From positions 9,364,001 to 9,428,000 of the forward strand of contig CM060734.1 in NCBI GenBank assembly GCA_030704615.1: 64,000 nt of DNA, in the 5' to 3' direction. The translations under genes were made by a program, and so were the position numbers. Position 1 is the first letter of the stretch; each line of letters opens with the position of its first letter. This DNA is from Takakia lepidozioides. Taxonomy: Eukaryota > Streptophyta > Takakiopsida > Takakiales > Takakiaceae. The notes below the pieces were generated by a model, which saw only the letters and a list, made by a program, of their open reading frames with translations, did not search any database and was not told the origin of the DNA. Below, piece by piece: positions 1-10,333 of the stretch.

Positions 1-1230
1 TCGCCTATTCATTTGCCCTCTCTTTTGCCCTCTCACGGGCCTTCTGTTTCTTACTAGGGGTAGTAGCAGGGGAGGCCTCCAGGACGACCACCTTTGATTG
101 AGGCGAACTGACACCCTCGTGCGCCCTACTCACTCCCCCCCCGCAGCCCGTGACGGCTCTTCTCGCCGGGGATTGCATGTGCTTGGCTTTCTTCTTCTTT
201 CTTTGCGTGGGCGGGCCCTACTGCATGTGCATCAACTTCCTCCATTGCCGGATCTGCTGTCCTCATCCGACGCCCTTCACCTGCCATGCCGCCTGCACCA
301 ACCTCCCCAATGCCTATTCTGTCGTACTCTCGCTGCAGGTCCTCCCGTCCACCAACAAAAGGATTTAGTTTGCCCTCCCGCCCCAAGTTGGGCGATCCAA
401 AAATGCGTAGCGGCTTTTGGAGTGACTGCTCGAGCAGTTGGAGCTGTCGATGATACCACTAGCGTGTCGGGCTCGTCGTCACTCTGTCATCCCCAACAAT
501 CGTGAGAACCAACATCGCAATGAAAACCACCATCGCAACGAGCATCGCAACCACCATCGCAACAATCGTGGAAAAACAATGAAAACAAAACAAAACCAAG
601 TATGGAGTGGCATGGAACAAGCATGAAAACAAACCCAAGCAATCCCTAAGAATCACATGCAGAAGCAGCCTTTTCCAGAGGTGCCGGCTTTGCACACGCA
701 TTGCAAACTATCTAAGGTTCACTCAACCAGTAGCTTGCTGAAATCAACATGAAAATTTAAGGACGATTTCGATAAGACGGGAAAAGAGGGTGAAATGTTT
801 TGCAGGCACTTCATCTGCACAGACAATCTTCTCAGCTCAGCATGGATTTCCTTAATTCTGGGATGCAACCTGTCATCTACAGCGAAGGTGTGCTCCCTGT
901 TGCAAATCTCAATGCAGCAACGACCTGGCTCTAACCCCTCTGACCTTCATCATTCTTCTCACCAACTCCTGCTTTTGCAACGACCTGGCTCCTTTCTAAC
1001 CCCTCTGACCTTGATCATTCATCTCACCAACTCGTGCTTTTGCAATGCAACCATGCACTTCTAGGGCTGCCAGGCTGAAGATGCCAAAACAAACAAACAA
1101 AAAGCAAGGAAGACCGCACATGTTACACAAAGCGAAAGAGGAAGAGGCTTGCCTGAGAGTGCTCGGCTTCAGTTGGCGTGGGCTATGAGCAAGACAATGG
1201 GATCTCCTGCTGGAGCTTCAGTTTGGCCAT
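1..1230 (-). CDS. 5' end of ParB/methyltransferase-like gene of MULE A (partial)
   Basis: The minus strand at 1401-1183 encodes a stretch containing LYYGRRPTSRMAKLKLQQEI. This aligns with KLYFGRRPMPKGRKQMRLQEEI at the start of the MULE B gene, so the likely start codon is at 1230 (MAKLKLQQEI). At about 1-100 the same strand encodes SKVVVLEASPATTPSKKQK, which matches GKVDVLEGSQ and the following Lys/Ser/Pro-rich stretch at the start of exon 2 in MULE B. Exons are therefore about 1230-1183 and one near the window edge; the ParB-like and methyltransferase parts would lie to the left. No splice sites were confirmed for this copy. The homology is short, so the assignment rests mainly on the conserved position opposite the transposase. 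Confidence 0.45.
493..575. repeat. Short CATCGCAAC tandem motif
   Basis: Four to five imperfect copies of CATCGCAAC separated by CAC/GAG triplets lie between two ATCGTGRRAA segments. This is a simple repeat in a probable intron or leader of MULE A. The small ORFs that cross it look like by-products. Confidence 0.45.
917..1046. repeat. Two-copy direct repeat, about 65 bp
   Basis: The segment starting GCAACGACCTGGCTC and ending near CTTTTGCAA occurs twice in tandem. The second copy has a 4-5 bp insertion (CTTT) and a few substitutions. No coding role is visible. Confidence 0.6.
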
Positions 1231-1586
1231 GCGAGAGGTTGGACGCCGCCCGTAATACAAAGGCTTCAGCTTCCGCCGCGGTCTGGGTGTGGGGTTTCTC
1301 TCAGGAGAGCCACGCCCTTCTCCACGCGGCATAAGTCCCAGCAAAAGAAAAAATCTCCCGAGGTATGCGTGCGTATATGCCTGGAATGGAATTTCATCCA
1401 ATCATCACATCAGGTGTCGAAGGCGTATCCGGGAAGCAAGCGCGGAATCCCTGTGGAACATCCGGTTCAAAACCGACGGCAGACAACATTTAATGCGCAA
1501 CTGCGCCATTAAATGTCGTTGGTATGGAGGTCGGCCACAGGCGCCGACAGGCCCACCCTCCCCCCGAGACTTCATCAGTCGCCCGC

Positions 1587-1754
1587 TGGATGGAAAAAAC
1601 GGCGCCGAATTTCCATCCAGCGGATGAAGTTGGACGCAACGTGGCCTTCCCTCCGCCCGAGCCGTTCTCATCCACGAGACGCCGGATGGAAAAATCCATC
1701 CTGCAGGTAATTTGGAGCGCGGCCGGATGGAAATCCGGCGCCGAATTTCCATCC
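1587..1754. repeat. MULE A left palindromes (GGCGCC-centred)
   Basis: Two large palindromes lie at 1587-1619 and 1725-1754, with a smaller GGATGGA/TCCATCC inverted repeat at about 1684-1701. The 1725 unit reads GGATGGAAATCCGG-CG and then nearly its reverse complement, i.e. half-site GGAAATYCGG around a CG centre. They lie between the methyltransferase start (1230) and the transposase (1819), the place occupied in MULE B by the long palindrome array. Confidence 0.7.
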
Positions 1755-1818
1755 TGTAGGCAAAAAATTCCAAGTTTAGTATGTAACCAGTAAAAAAAAA
1801 CGCAAAAAGTGCATACAT

Positions 1819-4800
1819 GCCTTCCCGCAGACGTCGACGATAATATGTTATTTGAGTTCCCTCCTCGAACGGACTATTTTAGGGCGTCCAGAATGTTGAC
1901 AGATATGGATAGGAAACATGAGGTCATCCTTGGTGCGTCACCAAAACCACCAGCATGAAGATGCTCAATGGTGTGCGGGTGCGCTACGTTGTTTGTGCGG
2001 GCGCGTTGCAGTGTTTCTCCCCAACTTGCTTCCACTTTAAATCTAGAGGTCACAGGAACGAGACGGATTGGACAGGCACAACTCATCAACCATTTCAAGC
2101 TCAGGAAAAGGTTCCAAACTCCACATTTAAGTGAGCGCATTGCAAAGAACCACCACATTGCATGTCTGTTTGTAATGCCAAGCAGTTCTATGTGTTGCAC
2201 CGTTTCCCTAACCTCACACGAGCTTGCATACACGTTGGTTCCCATTGTCACAAATTGGCGAGGGGGAACTCGCGGGAGGCTGTCCACGAGGCAGAGCAGC
2301 TCGTTCAAGAGGAGGTTAAGTTGAGACCTGATGCCAAACCCAAACAGATACAGCTGCAGGCCGCCCATAAGATGGCATTGGCCAGAATTATGTCGGTAGA
2401 CGGCTCCGACAGAGTTCCTCTCGATGAGAAGGAAATGGAGGCATTGCTGGAGTCAGTGTCCCACGTCTGTTCACCGAATGTCCAAAACCACATTGTCTCC
2501 TGCAAACAGAGAATTGGGCGTGGCTCGGATATGCACTCCATTCTGGAGATGAAGCGACGATGTGGATATGACTACATTCATGGAAGTAGGTTTCCTGGAC
2601 AAGGGACCGAGGCAGATCGTTGTTTCGTATTCAAAATGTCCACGTGTGGGCCTGGCAGCGGCGTCGAACTGGTCGACCGGATGATGAGTGGGGACTAGTC
2701 AAACAGTTGGGTCATGTTCGACCATATCAAGCGAATTACAAATCACTAGTGGATGACAATGGCTGCACATGTCTACGACACCCACTGTAGGATGCTAATG
2801 ACAATTGCTATTTGTGAGATGAAAGGAGAGGACACATAATCGGAGATGCTTCTTTGGCAGGGAATAAACGAACAGATGGCCAAGGCGGGATTGCCCCCTC
2901 CCAATTTCCGTGGTTTCATGGTGGACAACGCACAAGCAAATTGGGCTGCCATCTGAAGGGTATACGGGGAAGACCCCAATGTGGACTTGAAGGAGTGTAG
3001 GAAGGAGCCTGCGTTGGGGGATGGCAGAAAGGGGAATGTGCAAACCTACCGAGAAACCTTGACCACCAAAATCGACATGATATGTGGGGACGGAATAGCA
3101 GAACACCCTGATGACGAAAGCTGGCCCACTCACGAACCACAGGAGCAACCAGACAGTGATGACAACATAAACAAGAAGCTGCCACCACGACAATCCTGGG
3201 ACGCACTTCCTACCCAACAGACAAGCATGCCACCACCCTACATCCCCAAGATGGAAGGCAAAGAGAGATCTTGTGGGTTCCATTTTCTGCAGAGCTTGTC
3301 GCAGTACACAACCCCGCTCGTGGCGCCAGATTTCAGAGAGGAGCACCGTTCCATGTATCTTGCGTGGAAGCGTGCTCCCACCTTGGATGATGCAGAGACA
3401 CAGTTTGCATGTATACGGGCTTGGTGGACAACGTCAGGTGCTGTAAAGAAATTAGACGAGGGAGCAATGGTCAGTTGGCTAGCATGGTGGCATTATCATT
3501 TCCTCCAGTTCGGCGACTATATGCGGGAGGTGAGTTGGACAAATTCGCGTCCCGTTGAATATTATGCTACTCATTATTTGTAACTTGTTTGTAACCTCAA
3601 CATGTGCATGTGCAGGAAATGTGTCTGGACTCCAACATCGACATGCCGACAACAAACATGGCCAAATCAGTACATTCTTCCTGGCGTGCCTCCTCTACGG
3701 CGCATCTGGTGGACATCCTCATTGCCACAACGGAGGACATTGTCAGGTCAATTATGCAGCAATGCAGGTACAACGAGTTCTTGAAAGGGAAACAGTGGGG
3801 CTTGGGGCCGGACAGGCAGAAAATGCTGATGCGGACTGCCTCCAGATCGAAGAATCCTCGCAAGTGGGCGGCAACCTTGCGAGAGGGCCTTCGGGACACG
3901 CCATTGCTTCAAAGAGGCCAACACTTGGAAGGAGATGTTCACACCCGTCCAGTGAGACGAAGACTTGACGAGGCACCTGGCGGAGAAGAGGATTCATGGC
4001 GAGCTGACAAGAATATTCGCACGCTCCCTCGTGGTCCCGTGATGTTGCCCGAGGAGGTCTCGTCGAGCACCGCAAGTCCTGCACGTTCAAGATCGTCATC
4101 TCTTTTGAGCACAGGGCACGTGCCCGAGGAACATAACGAGCCATCTGTAGTAACGCAGTACAACATACCCATTGTGGAGACAAGAGTGTCGGAGTCACAC
4201 TGGAGAATTGCAAGGACATTGCCGGCATTTCGAGGGAAGTGCTGCGCCATCCGGGTGGATACGAGAGCACGCTGTGGTGAGATGATTCGGAGGAACCCAC
4301 ACGGTGTTGTACCTGCACCTTGTTTTAGCGGCAGATTTTTGACTCCCACATTTGCTCACGCCACAACGCAGACGTTTTGGTTCTGTAGGCACGACATAAT
4401 GACCTGTGTATTTGGCAAGCCCAAGTACGGGATTCAGGGAATGCCGGAGCCTCCGGGCGTTTGGCCTGTTGCACCGGGTTGCAACCTCTCTCAGAATGAG
4501 GCGGATGCTCTTTCTGCAGCAGGATTTCGAATGGTGCAACGCACAGACGTCCCGGCCCACGCATTTCCTGTTCCTCAGACGCAGCCATTGCAGACTGCTC
4601 GGTCCAATAGAGACGGATTGGACAATTTTGCACATCCCACAATGCGATTCGGAAGAGTGACGAGACGACACCCTCCCAACAAGTTGAATGAGACTCGGAT
4701 TGCCAATGCTCTTGGGATGGCTTGCACTATTCAGAGCTCCGTGGATGTACCCCCACCCGGCCTTGGGCGTGTTTATCAGATGGCAACGGCCGGCTCAGCT

Positions 4801-5034
4801 GTATGCGACGACGTATACACAATTACGATTGGAGTGGAGCCCACTTGCAATTGTACGGACTTCTCGTTGATGGAAGCAAAGAAGGGTTCAAAGTATTATC
4901 CGTGCAAGCATCTGTATTACATTTATCTGAAGAGGTTGAAGATGAACTTGACTATTGATGACTTTATTCATGCACCAGCGTTGAGCATGAACGAGCTGCA
5001 CAAACTCCTCCGCCGGGATTCCAGAAATCATTGA
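1819..5034 (+). pseudogene. MULE-type transposase with SWIM zinc finger (copy A, broken)
   Basis: This encodes a transposase-like protein closely similar to copy B at 30.9-33.9 kb. In order: a homologous start (FEFPPRTDYF..MLTDMDRKH), a Cys/His-rich region (FKCAHCKEPPHC), a central block with FRGFMVDNAQANW and CGFHFLQSL (MULE-like catalytic and C/H signatures), NMAKSVHSSWR, and a C-terminal SWIM finger CNCTDF...YPCKHLYY (C-x-C-x16-C-x-H). A phase-0 GT-AG intron at 3530-3615 is shared with copy B. In-frame stops at about 2696, 2747, 2837 and 2953 break the gene, and the frame also changes near 1940. About 240 bp (about 2985-3250) has no counterpart in copy B. The catalytic acidic residues were not all assigned. 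The MULE label is supported by the adjoining terminal repeats and the 9-bp duplication of MULE B. Confidence 0.75.
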
Positions 5035-5690
5035 TGGGGCAAAGGGAATCCACTATATGGATATTTTCAATTACATTTTGATGCATTAGACTTTGTTTTG
5101 AACTGTAATGAAATGCACCCCAAAACTCCAGGAATGAGACAAGCAATATTCCAGAAAACTGAGTTCCAACAGTAGCAGTTGTGGGGCCATTTCAGGAAAA
5201 ATGGCGCCGAATTTCCCTATTTTGGGCCGAAAACTGGCTAAGTCCCAACATGCACGGGAACGATGTCTGGAAAAATGGCGCTGAATTTCTAGTTACATGG
5301 CCCAGAACTGCCAAACATCTGTGCAATCCCCGGCACCATGTACCAAAATTCGGCGCCACATTTCCAAATTTTGGGCTTACACACCTGCCATGTTGGGACC
5401 TATAGCCGCGAAATTCGGCACCATTTTTCGCCGGAGACACCTATTACCGTGAAATACGTCGCAGATTTTTCCGGTTTCGGAACCTATTACCGCGAAATTC
5501 GGCGCCATTTTTGCAGATGTCGCTCGAAATTCGCATGAGCGGAAGACGAAATATCATGAGCACGGCTCTCAAAACTACAATTTTTCCTTCAAACAATGAA
5601 TATATATATATTTCTGACACGTTCCATTAAAATAATGTTTTTAAATATTTTTTATTTCCAAAATTTGTACTTCTGCTCATGAAAACCGAT
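5035..5690. other. Transposase 3' flank of MULE A, no gene
   Basis: Contains the GGCGCC-type palindromes listed separately, then AT-rich DNA with an (AT)n run near 5599-5610 and subterminal ATGAGC motifs at about 5533 and 5556. The small ORFs here are created by the palindromes. No gene is supported. Confidence 0.6.
5195..5513. repeat. MULE A right palindrome cluster
   Basis: Five copies at about 5195-5216, 5269-5290, 5344-5365, 5407-5430 and 5491-5513. The consensus pairs half-site GGAAATTCGG with GGAAAAATGG around a CG or CA centre, giving 22 bp in all. Copies occur in both orientations, 62-85 bp apart. This is the MULE A counterpart of the MULE B palindromes. Confidence 0.7.
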
Positions 5691-5740
5691 TGTCTTGCTA
5701 CTCTGCTCATGCCGCTCATGCTCATGACATAGCTAACCTC
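5690..5740 (-). repeat. Right terminal inverted repeat of MULE A
   Basis: The reverse complement starts GAGGTTAGCTATGTCATGAG and continues with repeated CATGAGC units (GCGGCATGAGCAGAG). It matches both ends of MULE B, including the GCGGCATGAGC order of its left end. The boundary at 5740 was set by alignment to the MULE B right end. Confidence 0.7.
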
Positions 5741-5885
5741 CACTACTGCTCCCGTGGTAATGTACCCTTGTTCCGCCATTTGCTAAGTATCGCGTACTTA
5801 GCCTTTTCTGCCCGTGACCAGGTAGTGTACACCAATCACCACCCAGTATGTCCCGTCATAACCCTTGCTGTATGGCCCCCGTAGC
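5741..5885. other. F3 3' flank, no gene
   Basis: Short stretch between the MULE A end and the stop of the third ORF. On the minus strand a purine run (AAAAGAGGGGGGGG) around 5906-5920 just inside the ORF could be part of a polypurine tract, but no LTR follows it that matches the F3 LTR. Confidence 0.4.
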
Positions 5886-8450
5886 TTAGCCGTTATCATT
5901 TATTCCCCCCCCTCTTTTGAAATTGTGTCCGCACAATTTCGTCAGTTCCTGTGCTTGCAACCAGTTAACAGCTTGCGTCCCTGTTTCTCTGAAAGGGTGG
6001 TCTCTGTCCAAGACCAATGGTGAAAAGTGGTCTTTTGCCTGGCGCCATGCTTCAGCATATAGTGGTCTGCTCATATATGCTGAAGTGCCTACGACTCTCT
6101 CTGGTGGCTCGAATTTGGGTAATTCCCAGTGAGTATCTTTTTCAATACTCTCATAGCGCTGCTAGCTTCCCCTCATTGTCACGAACATCTGGTACAAGTA
6201 ACTACCAATATAAAAACTTGGGCAGCCCATTACAATGTCTACTGCCGGGGTAGGATTAATCTTCAATTGCCCCACTGCCCACATGTAAGCTATCAGCTCT
6301 TTGTACTCCAGGGGAGCCTGGTGCCAAAATTCAACCAATTCTGCCTGACCATGTCTCCTCCCTAGCCAGTGGCCTCATCCTGTATCTCAAAGGTATGAGA
6401 GTTTGATTGAGCAGATGCAATTGACCCAATGACCTGCAGGGGGTTAAGGTTTTGAATGTCTTTTCTAGTATTTTCTGGGATTTGGTGGGTTGGGAGTACC
6501 ATCATTTTAAAGTATTCCTCTGAATACTTTAGCCACTCCCCATCCTGCTTGCATGGCATGATTTGGAAATCATCCACTACTACCGAAGTTGATGCCACCA
6601 GAACACTTGGTAATGGTACGGGGTTTACCTCTTGAGTAGATGGCCCTGTTGTGGCCTGTACCAGTGCCCGTTGACTTTGTGGTGTTTGTGCTGGTGTTGT
6701 TGTTGTTGATTGTATTGGTGCTTCTTGTTCATGGTCTTGCTCCTCTTGATCGTCTTCGTCCATGAGCTCATCTTGTTTTGGAATTGGTGGCAGAAATTCC
6801 TCGTGAATGTCTGTCACCAACTTTGTCAATTGACATTTCATTTGTCTTACCATTGCCCTGTTGAGTTTCTTCATTTCCAGTTCACTCCCTTCACTCAACC
6901 AGGCTCTGGCCAAGGCTGCGTCCAGCCCTCCTTGCAGTGTTAGCTTCTCCAGTTGTTGTTTCCATTCTTGTTCATCGCCCATGGCAATGTCTCTTTCTGT
7001 GGTGGCTATGAACAGCCTGCTTTCAACATTTTCCCTTTTCCTCAGCAGTATAGTGTTGCATGAGAACCACTTGCTTCCCTGGTCTTTGGCAGTCTTCAGC
7101 TGCCCTTTGAGTGTATCCACTTGCTCCTTAAGTGTCTGGACCTGTCCTGTGAGCATTTCCACCTCTGTCTCCGTTTTCCGAGATCGCTCTCTTTCTGCAT
7201 CGAGGTCGGCTTGGACATGGCGTGTTTCGTCTATTTGTCTTTGCCACTTCTGTTCCCACTGGTCTCTGCGTTGTATCAAAGTGTTGTATTGGCGAAGTAA
7301 GGTTGTCTTTTGATCTTCCAACAATGCGATTGTAACCTCGTGGTTACATACTGTTCTTGTTGTTGCCAATTCCCTCTAATGTTTCTCCTTGATGTGGTCT
7401 AAGATCATGCTAAGGTTCTCCGGGGTTATGTAATCCTTGGCCCTGTCCATACAAGCTGTTACTTGACCCAATGCTTGTATTGCCTGCAAAATTACATTCT
7501 GTGGCGTTTCTTCCAACCCTGTGTCCCATGCTGTTGTATCCAGAACCTATTGTGCTAGTAGTAATTCCAAATTGGAATTATTGTCTTGCTGCTGCTGACT
7601 CTGTGTCTCTTGCACCACCTGTTGTCGCTGCTGACTGTGTGCCTCTTGCACCACCTGCTATTGCTACTGATTGTGTGCCTCTTGCACCCTCTACTGTTGC
7701 TGTTGATTGTGTGCCTCTTGCATCATGTGCTATTGCTGCACCACTACGTCTCCCTCCTCTGTTCCTGGTTGTGTGGCCTCTGTAGGTGCTGTTTGTTGGG
7801 TTTCGGTGTTACCATGGCTAATTTCCAGGGGTGTTGCTTCATTGGTCTGTGGTCGGTTCCCTCCTTCTGGCTGTTGATTCTCTCATTCTCTCTGCAGTGT
7901 GGAATCAGCCGCCGAGTTGAAGATGTCCTCTACTACTGCACTTGTGGTTGCTTCGTTGATCCGGGCTCTCTTTGCAAGTCCGCCCTCTTCTTCTTCTTGA
8001 CCTGCTGCCGTGTCACTTCCTTCTTCCTCCATCGTTTCTACCCGCTGTATAATTCCCAACGTCGTTTGCTCTTCGGGTGTCAGGTGTACAGTGTATCGAA
8101 TCATTTGGAGTAACAAGGGAGTAGCCATGGTAACAGTCGCTTCTTTCTTCTTCTTTGTCAACTGTGTCAATCCTTGGGTTAACTTCTTCAATAAGAAGCT
8201 TGCCCAATTCACGATTTGCCCATTGAGGCAAATCAACACTTGATCGATTAGCTCCTTGGTACAGTAGCTGTGGTTTTTCCTGAGGCAAAGCAACGTGCTA
8301 AGTACCGGGGCTATCTTCCTAAAGCCGGGGTTTTTGCTGTGACTGCATGTGTAACCTTGATCGGCTTGGTTGAGATTCTCAAACAGGTCCGCAAGTACAA
8401 ACCTTGGAGGTTTGCCGCTGTGCGCTGTCGATCACTTTTTCGGATCATAA
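5886..8450 (-). pseudogene. Third ORF of F3: coiled-coil, Gln-rich protein (broken)
   Basis: Coding continuity is seen on the minus strand from about 8450 (LADLFENLNQADQGY, then IAPVLSTLLCLRKNHSYC) through an acidic stretch and a Gln-rich repeat region (7740-7597). It continues through a long predicted coiled coil (WEQKWQRQIDETRHVQADL... to about residue 120 of the 7369-6362 ORF) and, after a frameshift near 6362, to KLCGHNFKRGGGINDNG ending at 5886. There are at least six in-frame stops, mostly where neighbouring repeats have Gln codons. Its N-terminus is probably the displaced pieces at 14650 (+) and 11631-11411 (-). Function unknown. It sits downstream of integrase, like the extra ORFs of some plant gypsy elements, but no envelope features (signal peptide, membrane span) are visible. 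Confidence 0.55.
7597..7740 (-). repeat. 36-bp tandem repeat, four copies (Gln-rich coding)
   Basis: Four 36-bp units, each beginning GAYTNTGTG on the + strand. On - each encodes about QQxQQVVQEAxSQ, i.e. 12 residues. Several Gln codons have become TAG. It lies inside the F3 third ORF. Confidence 0.75.
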
Positions 8451-8545
8451 TTTAGAATAGCACATTTGATGTACATTAGTATATATTTTATGAAGTTTAG
8501 TATGAAATCATATTAAGAAATCATAAGTTAAATGGAATTCTAGCA

Positions 8546-8998
8546 ATGGCAGAGCCGAAGGACCAGTCGAAGGACAACTCCTTGATTCCGAGATTGACAG
8601 ACGATGTGACACTAGAATGCGTTGCATGGGTGCCTCGCTCTTATTATTTACTGTTGACAGGTCGTTGTAAGAAATGGCAGAATGCGCTAGCGGTGGTTGA
8701 TGACGAAGGCCGCAACGACGTCCTTGAGACTCGCAAACGGGTAGAGATCAAGGAGGAATGGGTTTACGTGTTGGCTGGTCCTGCACACAATGTACAGCCT
8801 CTCATAGGTGCACGGAAGTGGTGGGCGTTTGATTCCGGTAGTACGCGTTGGCGTTGTCTGCCAGGCTGCCTTGTGGATTATACCTTTGAAGTTTCTGACA
8901 AAGAATCTTGCTGGGGGATCTCACCGGCAGACGACTCTCAGAACAATGCTACAACTTGCTACTTCAAGCATGGGAACCTCTGCCCGACCTCAACCTAG
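8546..8998 (+). CDS. F-box/kelch-like protein fragment
   Basis: 150 residues. Residues 13-50 (LIPRLTDDVTLECVAWVPRS followed by a Leu- and Trp-containing helix) match the F-box signature of plant F-box/kelch proteins, whose usual form is LIPGLPDD..LxCLxRVPR. Residues about 70-120 (EEWVYVLAG, then WWAFDSGSTRWRCLP, then YTFEVSDKESC) match the first kelch-like blade of that family. F-box proteins bind SKP1 in SCF ubiquitin ligases, and the kelch part recruits substrates. Typical members have 350-400 residues, so this one is cut off after about one blade. A TATA-like stretch lies near 8478. The truncation and the position inside a broken retroelement suggest a captured or decayed copy. Further exons downstream cannot be excluded, but none was seen. 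Confidence 0.6.
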   Translation: MAEPKDQSKDNSLIPRLTDDVTLECVAWVPRSYYLLLTGRCKKWQNALAVVDDEGRNDVLETRKRVEIKEEWVYVLAGPAHNVQPLIGARKWWAFDSGSTRWRCLPGCLVDYTFEVSDKESCWGISPADDSQNNATTCYFKHGNLCPTST

Positions 8999-9535
8999 CA
9001 CGGGAAAGGGAGCTAATGGGAAAACAAGGATAAATGTGAACCGCTGGATATTGGTTGAGCAAGGGTAGCGATCCCCACTTCCCAAATGGATGAATGACAT
9101 GGATGAGGAGCAACATTCATGAGGATTTAAAACGGTTCATGTCAATTTAAGTTGGTCATGTACCAACTTAAGTTGGTCATGTCCCTGGATGGATGAAAGT
9201 TATAGATGGATGAAAATTATGAGGAAGAATGAAAATGGATGAAATTAGCGGATGGAACCATGGATGGATGGATTACGGGCTGGATTTTTGGACAGATGAC
9301 AATGGATGGAGGAAAAACACGTGGTTCAATCTGATCCGTTCAGGTGGAGGGCGCAGATCTGAAGGATTAAAACAAAAAAGATTATATCTTATATTAATGA
9401 ACACTCTAGGGAAAATTAATTAAAAACTCTAACTAGGTGTCGGTGCTTAAATGCACCAGTAGTAATTTATTTATTTTTGGAGAAAGGGCTGGATGAAAGT
9501 AGTCAAAACAAGTGACGGATGTAGGGCGACGGACT
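8999..9535. other. No gene seen
   Basis: The 3' flank of the F-box fragment, with many GGATGRA motifs at 9084-9310 (a simple, imperfect repeat) and AT-rich DNA. The 64-codon ORF at 9229 is formed by the repeat and is not supported. Confidence 0.5.
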
Positions 9536-9620
9536 GATATAAATCAGCCGGCGAAAGAGAGAACGGGGACACTATAGTCTCTCTTGCTCTCTCTCTCACT
9601 CTCTCTCTCTCTTATCAGTA
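9536..9620 (+). promoter_or_regulatory. Possible promoter: TATA-like box plus CT-rich tract
   Basis: TGATATAAATC at 9536-9546 is followed about 40 bp later by ACACTATAGTCTCTCTTG and a (CT)n tract to about 9614. This resembles a plant core promoter with a Y-patch/CT-rich start region, but no ORF follows, so it may be a remnant of an LTR or a non-coding transcript promoter. Confidence 0.3.
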
Positions 9621-9716
9621 GTAGCTTGAGTGTCTGCCTTGCAATAGTTCAGGAAAGGAGGTTGCCATAGATAGTAGAAGGTGTATTCGAAGTGCTTATA
9701 AATACACCGTGAAGAG

Positions 9717-10333
9717 GGTAGTAGCATCTGATTTGAAGGACCAGCGATCAGTGTTACTCTATATGTAGTGGAAATGCTTGTAAATATCTCGTGAATTTGG
9801 TAGTGGCATCTGATTTGAAGGACCAGCGATCAGTGTTACTCTATATGTAGTGGAAATGCTTGTAAATATATCGTGAAGAGGGTAGTAGCATCTGATTTGA
9901 AGGACCAGCGATCAGTGTTACTCTATATGTAGTTTGCGTGAAGCCATGATTTGTCAGTGTTACTCTATATGTAGTAAATAAGAGGGTAGTAGCATCTGAT
10001 TTGAAGGACCAGCGATCAGTGTTACTCTATACATATAAATACACCGTAAGCGGGTAGTAGCATCTGATTTGAAGGACCAGCGATCAGTGTTATTCTATAT
10101 GTGGGAAATGCTTGTAAATATATCGTGAAGAGGGTAGTAGCATCTGATTTGAAGGACCAGCGATCAGTGTTACTCTATATGTAGTTGAAGTGCTTGTACA
10201 TACACTGTGAAGCGGGTAGTAGCATCTGATTTGACGGACCAGCGATCAGTGTTACTCTATATGTAGTTGAAGTGCTTGTACATACACTGTGAAGCGGGTA
10301 GTAGCATCTGATTTGACGGACCAGCGATCATCG
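9717..10333 (+). repeat. Tandem array of 66-86 bp units, about eight copies
   Basis: The unit core is GTAGTAGCATCTGATTTGAA followed by GGACCAGCGATCAGTGTTAC and CTCTATATGTAG, with a variable CTTGTAAATAYAYCGTGAAG segment. Units start near 9717, 9799, 9882, 9985, 10050, 10134, 10217 and 10300. Some are shortened. No reading frame is conserved, so a structural or regulatory repeat is more likely than a protein repeat. Confidence 0.8.

Larger units (their letters stand above)
1..5740 (+). mobile_element. MULE A: right-hand part of a Mutator-like element
   Basis: The right end is defined at 5740 by a terminal sequence that, reverse-complemented, reads GAGGTTAGCTATGTCATGAG and then further CATGAGC units. 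This matches the right end of MULE B (GAGGTTTACTATTTCATGAG). The element holds a degenerate SWIM-finger transposase on + (1819-5034) and, diverging from it on -, the 5' exons of a ParB/methyltransferase gene (1-1230). This is the same gene order as in MULE B. The left end lies outside the window, so the target duplication (cactactgc follows the right end at 5741-5749) cannot be confirmed. It sits in or beside the 3' end of the F3 retroelement. Confidence 0.7.

Noticed and set aside
98-701. Several small ORFs at the left edge
   Set aside because: Low-complexity or antisense to the probable methyltransferase 5' exons of MULE A; no motifs.
5992-6000. Left end of F3 at GAAAGGG, matching the possible AAGGG duplication at 18773
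   Set aside because: The position lies inside the third ORF and no LTR sequence follows.
6861-7313. Plus-strand Ser/Leu-rich ORF
   Set aside because: Antisense shadow of the coiled-coil region of the F3 third ORF.
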